A stretch of 64,000 nt of DNA from Albifimbria verrucaria (taxonomy: Eukaryota; Ascomycota; Sordariomycetes; Hypocreales; Stachybotryaceae). The stretch covers positions 5,704,001-5,768,000 of the forward strand of contig JAHREC010000013.1 of the NCBI GenBank assembly GCA_020081605.1, given 5' to 3'. Both the position numbers and the translations under genes were made by a program. The notes under the pieces are model-generated. The model was not told the DNA's origin. It worked only from the letters and a program-made list of their open reading frames with translations, and did not search any database. Below, in pieces: positions 49,284-59,900 of the stretch. Numbering within the stretch: the stretch's first letter is position 1; each line of letters starts with the position of its first letter.

Positions 49284-49753
49284 ATACCCGAGCCTCGATA
49301 CCAGGACGGGCGGGTTTCCCACTCGACGACAGGCGACAGTCTGAAACGAGATGCTGCATTACAACAAGTTTTTTAAAATGGCTAAAAAGAAAGAAACAAG
49401 ACGGTGGCTTGAATACATGTGGTGGACACATAAAAAGCTGCATACAATAGGTGGAAAGGAAGTTTGCATCTTTCGCATCTTGAATGGCTGGCGTTGAAGG
49501 TGTATTGGCGATGTACGCGACAAATCAAGGTGTTTGCGTTTGGAAGGGCACTCTTGGAATGGGGTTTTCACGTCGTGCAGGGACACATACATATCTCCCC
49601 TGCGTGGTCATATATCTGCACATATTCCTCCGTAGACGGAGCAATGAAAACATGCAATAGGATTTTACGCTCTGTGATGGGCGGGCAATGTAAACATACA
49701 GATTCGGGGGTATATAGCGCTATGTTCTCGAGCCGCTCTTCCTCATCTGTTTA
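49284..49753. other. Intergenic between convergent BET1 and APC15
   Basis: Holds both 3' UTRs; A-rich around 49370-49400. No other feature recognised. Confidence 0.4.
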
Positions 49754-50935
49754 TCAACCGTGTCGTGCCCGCCTGCCCTGGGCCGGACTGCTGTTCATGA
49801 AGCTGCTCTCATCCTGCGAGAGGAGGTTGCTGAGGTCCATGCTAGACCGTGGTCCTGAGGTGCTCGCCCGACCTCTCATTGTCGGCGAATCAGGCGGACC
49901 AAGTGGTGCAGCCCTTGGAGCAAAGCTGATATCCTGGTCTGCTTCATCATCGTCATCATCGTCGTGTCCATCGTCGCTACTGCTGCTGAGCTCGGCTTCG
50001 GAGTCGGTATGCTCGTAACCACCGCTCTCCGCCTCCGGGATGTCATCGTCCAGGTTAGCATCCATGTCGAAGCCTGCACCGTCGTCTAGTCCGCTGGCGC
50101 CAAAATCCTCCTCGTCCAGCATGTGGCCATGTTCTTCCACCTCAAAGTTCTCTTCCTCGCCATACACATCATCTCCTTCTGGCTCGCCGCGGATGAGAGC
50201 TTCCCTGAACGCATCTCCGGACCTCAACATCCGGGCAGCTACTAGCTCGTTTTGACGTTCCGCTCTCAGAGCGTCTTCATGCGTGACACCGTTCCTGCTC
50301 AATATAGAAGCTTCTCCAACGCCATCATCATCCTCCTCCTCTTCCTCCTCCTCCTCTTCATCATCGTCATCGTCATCGTCATCATCGTCCTCGTCTTCAT
50401 CCATGCTCAAGGCGAAGTCGTCGCCAGCTTCGGGTATCTCCTCGTCCAAGTCACGGGCACCGTCTAATTGCACGTCATCCATAGTCCCATCCTCCGGCAT
50501 GTCGGCGGCTTCGGCCTCGGCAAGTTCCTGGGCTAGTTGTTCGCGGCGAAGAGCTTCTTGATGCTCCTCCTGCTCACGCTTCTCCTCACGCATCTGATGC
50601 AATGTCTTAGGCACACCCGGCGGCTTCAGCCACCCGCTCCCAAAGTTCTGCACATTGGCGCGTCGACGCTGCATATAGTGCTCGTCCAGCTCGAGCCGAG
50701 CCAGCGCGGTACGCTCGATCACATTATTGCGCTGACGATTGGGCCCCTGGTTATTTGGGCCCGCCTCGGCCTGGTTGGATTCCAGGGACCGAGGCGGATA
50801 TACTGGATTTCTGGTCGAGGCATACCAGAGCGAGTGCGACTACGGTGAGGTCGCGGTCAGCTTGCAGACAACTGTTAGAGCAGAATATAAAATCCTTACA
50901 TCTCGCGGGGTAAAGTCTGGGAGAGGTGCAAACAT
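49754..50935 (-). CDS. apc15: Anaphase-promoting complex subunit Apc15 (Mnd2-like)
   Basis: Small APC/C subunit; in yeast (Mnd2) and animals it governs Cdc20/mitotic-checkpoint turnover and meiotic restraint. Exon 1 is 50900-50935 (MFAPLPDFTPRD), intron 50840-50899 (GTAAGG...CCGTAG), exon 2 49754-50839; 373 aa with no frameshift. The Apc15 signature spans the N-terminus: LPDFTPRD then SHSLWYAS, followed after a linker by ERTALARLELDEHYMQRRR and NVQNFGSGWLKPPGV. A predicted long helix (REEKREQEEHQEALRREQ) comes next. The rest is very acidic, with a run of 10 Asp, 9 Glu and more Asp (50310-50400), ending in Ser-rich segments. Animal Apc15 is only about 120 aa; long acidic fungal versions are expected. 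The divergent intergenic region to its 5' side is gene-poor. Confidence 0.87.
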
Positions 50936-52204
50936 GGAGTGGGTGGTCTGCAGGTTTTATGTGATGTGTTTGTACTGTATCAAAGATAAGGTAAGATACG
51001 TAGATTCCAAGGCACGTCCCATCGCGTCTTTGTGGACTGTACGTACCTACCTGTACTATCGTGCATCGGATGACTACAAGGGGGCCAGATCTTGCCGCGC
51101 GGGTGGCGCTTATTGGGGTCTGGGCCAAGAAACTACCCTTTTCTGATCTCGGGACATTGTTTTTTTCTTTCTCTTAACGCTTGGAAAGCGTGGGGGCAAA
51201 GATGTTGAGATTAGTATTGGACAAGGGTTGATTGGACTCGATTCTACGAAACGCAACCGGTCTCGCTTCCATTACGGCACCACCAGACACAGGGACAGCT
51301 AGCAGCAACCACACCGGTGAAAACCCCGACCCAGGGCGTTGTGGATGAGGCAGCGGTTTAGTCGGCATGCCCAGGCACCCTTGCAGTAAAAATGCAACGT
51401 TCACACGGAGTTGTGGTCTCGACTAGTCTTTGCAACGCGACACGGCACAAAACCGCGAGTGGCTCCAGGCTACAATCACAACCTGCATGAAGAGAAATTA
51501 CCTTGCCGACGACTGTCTCGTGCCATTATTTCCGTCTTCGGACGCAACTTGAAGCACTCTGGGTCCTCTCACACATCCTCGGAGAAGTGTTATCCTCTGA
51601 GGACCCCATCTACATATCAGCAAAGTGGACTGGGCATAGACTATCGCCGGGCTGCCGTCTGGGATGTCTCCGGACGGCACCAAGAGAAAAACCTCCTCTC
51701 AGAGGAGCCTGGGCCAAAATGGGGATTGTTTCAACAGTTTCGATGAGGTAATTGGATGCTGCAAAGGTTTCCTGACACAGTCATTCCGCATGCGGTGAAA
51801 TTGCTCCTTGGCCACCACCCAAAGGCAAGAGTGCAAGTGCCGTGCGGTGGTGCATTGCAGTGCTTTGTCGGGAAAAGTCGGGTGTGCAACTTTGCCGGAA
51901 GGACGTTGGTGGAGATTGTGAGATCCTTCTTAGTGCCAGAAGACGGAGGCTTTGCGCGTCTTGCAAGCTGTCCGCTTCGGTGGTGGCCGGGCGGACGATA
52001 CAACTCCGCAATTATCGACAGATTGCGACGCTAGCTTTGCCGACTTCGGCCGACCCATCGTGTCGGCGCATTTCGCTGCTGAGGCAATGTCGGGGTCCAA
52101 GGGCTTTATATTTATAATGTCGCATGGGCATGAATTTTACGACGCAGAGCGCGGCTCTTTGGAGAAAGTGGACAGAGGCTAAATGATCCCTGGCACCGCA
52201 GCCT

Positions 52205-52226
52205 ACCTTACCTTACCTTACCTTAC
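52205..52226. repeat. CCTTA pentamer repeat
   Basis: Four copies of ACCTT/CCTTA in tandem; shorter CTTACC runs occur at 6526-6540 and 6552-6564. Confidence 0.8.
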
Positions 52227-52580
52227 TTTAGTTCGTGGACCAGGGTTATGGGGACACTAGCTGCTGGCTTCAACTTACTGTACTGTTCAAATTACTCTTG
52301 TTTCGTTCCGATGAAGCATTTCAAATGCTCCGTATCTAATGCCCGTCAACATACGGGGAAGTGTGAAGGACCCCGTGGCGTGGGTGAAATTCTGCGTCTT
52401 TGCCAAGACAATGACTTGCGTCCTTATGTTCCGCGCAAACCAATGCAGGGCACAGACACAGAGTATTGTAATAGCCGGCCGAGTAGAATACTCTCGGCTA
52501 GGTGACAATTTATTGTGACCTCAGAATGAGATCGTGCATCGCTTTGCAAAGATACTGCAGCCCGTAAGAAATCTAGGATT

Positions 52581-52596
52581 ATGATGATGATGATGA
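52581..52596. repeat. ATG trinucleotide repeat
   Basis: Five consecutive ATG triplets in intergenic DNA. Confidence 0.8.
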
Positions 52597-53959
52597 GGAG
52601 GCTGCTGTCGTCGAGCGTGAGCCATCCACCGAGCGCCATAATCCTTCTAGCTCGTATCCTCTTGTGGAATGCTCGCACAGAAGTGGTTTGTCCGCACCGT
52701 CCGCTGAAGCCACCCCCAAATAGCTCCAAACAGCAAGTGGAACTCATCATCCAGACGATCCGAAGTGCTCTCGTGGCAAAGGTGGCCCTCAAGCTGCTTA
52801 GTGCCGGCACCAGGGCGCTAGTGTTGAGATATACAGTCGCAGTGATGCAGATGCCAAAGATTGGTTGGTCCGAGATAAGAATTCCGGTTGTAACTCGTTG
52901 ATGTTGATTGGTGCGCGGCGCCAATTTTCTGCTGTCCATTATTTTGACAATGGGATAGTCTGGGGATCGACCAGGGAAGGGGTCGCTTCTGGATCCTGTC
53001 GGCTGCGCGCCAGGCCACCTTTAACTTGCATGGCTACCACTTGGCCGGTGTCATTGGCCAGTCGTTCCTGAGAGATTATGAAGGGGGCTGAGATGAGATG
53101 CGATGTCGTCGGGAGAAGGACGTAACTCCGGGCCGTACGTACCTACCGTAGTACGAAGAGGCCCAGCACGAAGCATGCTGCGCGTGCGACCCATGCACGC
53201 CAACAACCTTGATTTGCCAACACAGGCCAAGCGTGGCCACGGTACAGTAAGAAATTCCCGTAACAGACAGCCGCTCGCTCGACACACGACAACGCCGAAG
53301 ACCAGGAGGAGACGGGGAGGGGCAGGGGACCGGATGGCCACGTAAACCTGGACCTGCGGGATGGACATCGCGTTGATCATTGTGCTGTGCTGTAATTTTG
53401 TCATGTAGTTCTCAAAATTACCCAGCCGGATGCTAATCTGAAGGCCATGATTGGCCGCGGTTGAGTAGAACCCGAACCCTCCACTCCTGAGAGTTGGCCT
53501 CGATACTTTGCCCCGTGGGCGCGCGTGTAGGTGAGCTGCAAGGTGGTGTCGGCTACGTCAGGAAAGGAGGGGACCCCTTCTGCGCAGAGGACCAGGGCGC
53601 GACATCGGCCGAACCGGCTTGGAAATGGCTGGTGCTGATTGGCAGGCTCATGTGCCATGAGCCGTCGGCCAAGAGTTCCACGAGATGGACTGGTCCGGGA
53701 CATCCCTGCGGCTGATGCAGGTCAATGTGGGGTTGCTGGCCTGGAACCAGATTAAGCCGTTGCCCATGCCTCTGCTCAGATTCTCTTACACAAGCAATAT
53801 AGCAAACCGATGCGATGGGAAACCGAACGAGCGACGCGAATGGCCAGCCTTCCGACGCCAGGCCCCTTGAGGCTGCCGACACGAGAGAGAGGCCAACCAG
53901 ATCTTCGAGCTTTACCGACTTGATACGGCACGGCACTGCATCGTACGGCAGCCGCAACC

Positions 53960-53985
53960 GCACCGTACTGCACCGCACCGCACCG
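53960..53985. repeat. CACCG pentamer repeat
   Basis: CACCG units with one CTG interruption. Confidence 0.75.
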
Positions 53986-54322
53986 TAATATGCAAGGTCG
54001 GTCGTAGGCCTTGTGGTGATACGCGTGCTCCAGATGGCCACGATGCTACCGTATGACTGACGCTCGTCGGGGTTAGGTCATGGCGAAGCATGGACCAGAG
54101 TCAAAGTTGCTGACTTACACTTTTGGGTTACCTTGCAGCCATTTGCCATGACGGACGAAACGCAAGCAACGGTGCAGTCTGTAGGTAGGGTTGCAAAAGG
54201 TGTGCGATTAGCCAACCTTGAAGATTTGACAGGCCAGTCTGTCTCCAAGATCTCCCTCCCCGGGTGGGTGTCGTGGGATCTGCTGGGTTTTACCTCAGAC
54301 AATGCCACGGAATTTTAGAGTC

Positions 54323-54329
54323 TGAGTCA
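54323..54329. promoter_or_regulatory. Possible CPC1/Gcn4 site TGAGTCA
   Basis: Exact match to the TGA(C/G)TCA consensus of the amino-acid control activator, 2.7 kb before the GLT1 ATG. A 7-bp match in 64 kb can occur by chance; identical words lie at 29354 and (as TGACTCA) 34235. Confidence 0.2.
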
Positions 54330-54630
54330 AGACGCTGCACGTCGAAATTGCCTTCCGAAGCATAATTGGCAGGCGGTGGGCCAAATACAACCAACAAAAA
54401 AATGGAGGGGAGAGAGTGATAGCTGGACGCTGTCTTTGTATAATGTAAGATAAAAATAAGTTAATGAAATATTAATGATGCATATGCTAGAGTCTTAAAT
54501 TCTTCCAAAAGAGCAGCCTCTGTATTCTCCCTCGTCAATTATCTACGGCAGCAAACGATTTTCTTGAAATTGACGAATGTCTTTTGTCCGTCGCTTGCTT
54601 GGCTGGCATGTGCTTGCTCTGGTGGCAGGT

Positions 54631-54648
54631 TGGCTGGCTGGCTGGCTG
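54631..54648. repeat. TGGC tetramer repeat
   Basis: Four TGGC units; similar to the tract at 32812. Confidence 0.75.
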
Positions 54649-56988
54649 TCTTGACCAGACAGACATGGGTGGCCGTGCAGGGGTCCATGCCAGCCCACAT
54701 CATTGACATCAGAGACGAGGATCAGCCTCCGCGCATCGGCGACGGGTGAGGTGAGGCGACAGCCAGGTTGCAGCAGGGGGCGTGGGGAGAGGGAGGAGGT
54801 GATGAGGGGAAATTGGAGATCAACGTTTTCTCACCAAGCAGCGTTGCATGCCAGAAGAGACTGGCTCCGCTGCACAGCATCCAGCAAGAAAGCCCGTGGA
54901 TAATGTCGTACCGAACAGGCAGATTGACAGCCTTGAGGTGTTTTCCGGCATGTGCCTCTCGGGGTGTTGGGTGGATTGGATTGGACTGGACTGGAAGGGG
55001 AGGGAGACGAGTCCACATGTAAGTTAGCATGCTCCGAGAGTTCATGTCGAGTGGCTGCAACCCATCGTCTCGTCTTGCAGCAGACAGAGAGAGAGCTAGC
55101 TAGCAGCAAGCCGTAGCGCTGCTGCCATTGAGTGATTCGGGTTTCCAAGCACCCCCACTCATCCGTTGCAAGCTAAGGCAGCCTACCCTTACACCCCATC
55201 TTACCCACCCTTACACCCTCCCCTGGTAGCCCAAAAACAGCTGCTGGGGATTTTTTTTGGGCGGCGTGTGTGTGCCTTGGCCGTTTTCGCCCGTGGGAAG
55301 ACAAGACAACTCTCGCTAGCTGCGACCGATTCATTAACTCGAGTGACTCCTCCAGCCAGCCCAGCGCTGCTCGACTGGAGACAAGCACCAAGCACGACCG
55401 GCTTGGCCTCGCCGATGATCCATCCACTTACCCATCCCTCCCCATTCCTTAAAAGCGAGGGCCCGCCACCTCCCACCCATCCATCTGCGCTTCCTCTCTT
55501 TCTCTCCTCCTTGTCCTGCGCTCTCTCTCTCTCCATATTGTAGCAAGTCTACCTAGATACCCCATCTCACTCCCTCGCCGAACCAAGGATCAAAATCGTA
55601 GGTAAGTCTAGTGCAATTGCTTTGACGAGCCGGGTGCTCTCGTGCCCGTCTCGCTCCCTGTGCCACCTCGCCTGCTGTCACCATGTCCCTACACACACGC
55701 ACACCCACACACGCACAAACAGAGCGAACGCCAGGTCTCTTCTATGCAGCTGCCTGTCTTGTCTGTCACCGTCCATCTACCAAAGCTGCTGCTGCCGCCG
55801 CCGTCGTCACCACACCGGACTCTCCCCGACACCGCCCGTCGTGGGCAACTGAAGGCTGGGCCAGGCCCAGATCCGTACACCAGAAGCCGCCTTACGTGGA
55901 AAACAAGGCTACCCATGGACAGCACGAACGCCTGGGACCAACCATCGAGAGCGCGAACCGCTTCACGTCAGTAAGCCCGCAACAATGCGTCTTCTACCCT
56001 GGCCCATGGCACGTGCGAACCCGTCTGTCAAACAACTCTGGGTGCCGTCTCTTCCAAGGAAGGGAAAAATGACTGGCCAACATCAAGTGCAACACACGTC
56101 TTAGCCGCACGGCTGCTGAAAGACGCTCAATTATTGGCTACGCCATCTGCATCCCACGCTGCATGCAGCCACATGGATCTCGTGCGCCATTGCCTGAACC
56201 AAACAGCTACGCTTCAGCAGCTTTCAGAAACCGGCCGAGATCCATGAGCCGATGGCTTTGTCAACACTCCCCCACGAGCTCGGGTCTTTTTGCGTCACGA
56301 CGCGAACTCAGACTCAGATATCCCAAGCGCAAGGAGACAGCGAGCAGTCCGGTTGACAGTTCCCTCTTTCCAATCAATGGAGGGGCATTTCTACCTTACG
56401 AGGCGCTAGGCTGGTCTAGGGAAAAGAGCAACCTTCTACCACGCCCCAGTTAAAAAAATAAAAAATAAAGGGCCAGAAAAAGGCGAGGCAGGGGTTACGG
56501 GCGGAAATCGGCCCCGCACTCACATGCCTGCCTGCACGCTACGCAACTGTCTCCAGCGCTACCCTGGCCTGGACAAGGGCTTACAGAACGGCTTCCAGCA
56601 GCCACACCACCATCACCCCACGGCGAGGCGGATGCACAGGCGATAAGACAGACAGACTGCAGACGTCAAGCTCATCACACGGCGGACCATTTCCACGGAC
56701 CAAATCTTATTCTTTCCTATCCAAGTTTTGGACCAGCCCGGTCCATACCCCATTTTCCCTCACCCCAAATCCCGCCCACAGCTCATCTCCTTGTTCTATT
56801 CATTCATCTCTTTCTCTTATACTTGCCCATTCGCAAGAAGCCCATTGCGCTAACACCAGCTTGTTTGCCCTACCATATAGCCAGCACCAGAGCAGCGCCG
56901 TGCTGCTGCTCTTGCTCGATTCACCCCTTTACATCTCCAGCACATACCGACCCCGACCCATCTCTCCCACGCGAATTCTTCGCCTAGC

Positions 56989-59900
56989 ATGGGCCTGCTC
57001 GAGGATTTCGATGACCGACAAACTCATATTGAAGCCGAGCAAGAAGAATACCATCCCTATGAATATCAGACCGAGAACAACGGTTCGTGGGCTGGAGCTC
57101 TCCCGTGAAGCAGGGTCTCTATGACCCCTCCCTCGAGAAGGATGCTTGCGGTGTAGGCTTTGCTTGGTGAGTTCCTACCAGCCAATTCCTCAAGCCTTCA
57201 CCGGGCGTGTCACTGACTTCCTACCACAGCCACATCAAGGGCAAGCCTAGCCACAAGATTGTCAGCGATGGTAAGTGCCTGTTCACGTTCTCTCCCTGAG
57301 CGAACCGCAATTGGTCTGACCTTGTTACGTTCACAGCGCGGAACCTCCTGTGCAACATGACCCACCGTGGTGCCGTGGGCTCCGATGCCCGAGACGGTGA
57401 CGGTGCTGGTGTCATGACCTCGATTCCCCATCGGTTCTTCATCAAGAACTTCGAAAAGGAGGAGGGCATTAAGCTGCCCCCTAGGCCAATACGCCGTGGG
57501 AAACCTCTTTTCAAGCCCGACGAGGAGACTTTTGCCGAGTCTCAGAGGCAGCTGGAAGACGTTGCCGAATCGTTGGGTCTCCGAGTCCTCGGGTGGCGAC
57601 GGCCCCCGTCGATTCGACCCTGCTCGGACCCGCGGCTAAGTCTCGCGAGCCCATCATCGCTCAGCCTTTTGTCGTCCTTGCTTCTGCTTACGGCACAGGC
57701 AACGCGCCCGAGGTGACCGACCCGGAGAAGTTTGACGAGAGATTGTTTGAGCGACAGCTCTACATCCTCCGCAAGCGTGCCACTCATGTCATTGGCCTCC
57801 AGAACTGGTTCTACCTCTGCTCTCTCTCCAACAAGAACATTGTTTACAAGGGACAGCTTGCTCCCGTCCAGGTCTACTCGTACTACCACGACTTGGTCAA
57901 CGCCGACTACGAAGCCCACTTCGCTCTCGTCCACTCTCGATTCTCCACAAACACATTCCCCTCCTGGGATCGTGCCCAGCCCCTACGATGGGCTGCCCAC
58001 AACGGAGAGATCAACACCCTGCGCGGAAACAAGAACTGGATGCGCGCTCGTGAGGGTGTGATGCACTCTGACATCTTCAAGGAGGAGCTGGAGTCTATGT
58101 ACCCTGTCGTTGAGGATGGAGGCTCTGACTCCGCTGCTTTTGACAACGTCCTCGAACTTCTCACTATCAACGGCGTTCTTTCCCTCCCGGAAGCCGTTAT
58201 GCTGATGGTTCCCGAGGCCTGGCAGGGCAACGACCACATGGATCCCAAGAAGGCCGCGTTCTATGAGTGGGCCGCTTGCCAGATGGAACCTTGGGACGGT
58301 CCTGCGCTGTTCACTTTCGCTGATGGTCGTTACTGTGGTGCCAACCTGGACCGAAACGGTCTGCGACCTTGCCGTTTCTACGTGATGGACGATGATCGTA
58401 TCATCTGTGCCTCCGAGGTCGGCACAATTCCTGTCGAGCCCGAGTCTGTCGTTCAAAGGGACGTCTGCAGCCCGGTCGTATGCTCTTGGTCGACACCCAG
58501 GCCGGTCGTATCATTGACGACAAGGAGCTGAAGGAGGCGGTTGCCAGCCGACACGATTTCCGTGCCTGGTTGGACCGTGAGCTCATCACCATGCCCAAGG
58601 TCCTCGAGACTCTCGAGGCTTCTCTCGACCTTCAGGCCAAGCCCAACGACACCCGTCTCCAGGAGGATCCTCTGCTTCTCTCCTTCGGTTATACCCATGA
58701 GCAAGTCAGTTTGCTGCTGGCGCCTATGGCCGCTGATGAAAAGGAAGCCTTGGGCTCCATGGGTAACGATGCTCCGCTTGCGTGCCTTACCCCTGCTCCC
58801 CGTCTCCTCTATGACTACTTCCGCCAGCTGTTTGCCCAGGTCACGAACCCTCCTATCGATCCCATCCGAGAGTCCATTGTCATGTCCCTGGAGTGTTACG
58901 TTGGTCCCCAGGGCAACCTCTTGGAGATGGATGCTTCCCAGTGTGGCCGTCTCCTCCTGCCTAGCCCCATCCTCTCTATCCCGGAGTTCAATGCTATCAA
59001 GAACATGTCTTCCATCCATCCCGAGTGGACTGTCAAGACCATTGACCTGACCTTCCCCAAGTCCGAGGGTGTCAAGGGCTACATCAGCCACCTCGATGAG
59101 ATCTGCAACGAGGCCACCGCTGCTATTGAGGCTCGAGACCGTATTATTGTTCTGTCCGACCGAAACACCTCTGCCGACCGTGTCGCTGTTTCTGCTGCCC
59201 TTGCCTCCGGTATGGTTCACCACCACCTTGTCAGCAACAAGTGGCGATCCATGGCTGCTCTCGTTGTCGAGACTGCCGAGGCTCGTGAAGTCCACCACAT
59301 GTGTGTCTTGCTCGGATATGGTGCAGATGCTGTCAACCCTTACCTGGCTATGGAGTGTATCCTGAAGCTCAACCGTGAGAAGCTCATCAAGAAGAAGCTG
59401 ACTGATGAGGCTCTCATCCGTAACTACAAGCACTCCTGTGATGGTGGCATTCTGAAGGTTATGAGCAAGATGGGTATCTCTACCCTTGCTTCCTACAAGG
59501 GTGCTCAGATCTTCGAGGCTCTGGGTCTTGAGGAGTCTGTCGTTGAGCGATGCTTCAAGGGTACTGCTTCGCGTATCCAAGGTTTGACCTTCGAGCTCAT
59601 CGCCGAGGATGCTTTCCGTTTCCACGAGCGTGGTTTCCCTTCGCGTTACACTGTAGGCATCAAGGCTCTTCCTGAGTCTGGCGAGTACCACTGGCGTGAC
59701 GGTGGTGAGCCCCACGTCAACGACCCTACCTCTATCGCCAACATCCAGGATGCCGTGCGTAGCAAGAACGACAAGTCCTACGAGGCTTACTCCCGCTCTG
59801 AGTATGAGCAGATCAAGTCTTGCACGCTGCGTGGTCTTCTCGACTTCAAGTTTGAGGATTGCACCCTGTCCCCATCGACCAGGTCGAGCCTTGGACTGAG

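Larger units (their letters stand above)
50936..56988. other. Gene-poor block between APC15 and GLT1
   Basis: 6 kb with no recognisable coding region. Contains short tandem repeats (listed), TACGTACCTACC-type words at 51041-51057 and 53134-53148, a TGAGTCA at 54323-54329, and pyrimidine-rich leaders at 55490-55545 and 56745-56830. A GGTAAGT at 55600-55606 after the first leader and a CATATAG at 56874-56880 before the GLT1 start could bound a 5' UTR intron of about 1.28 kb. Confidence 0.45.

Noticed and set aside
55642..56072. Two overlapping plus-strand frames (110 and 129 aa) before GLT1
   Set aside because: His/Thr/Pro composition from CACACA and CCACC repeats; more likely leader or intron.
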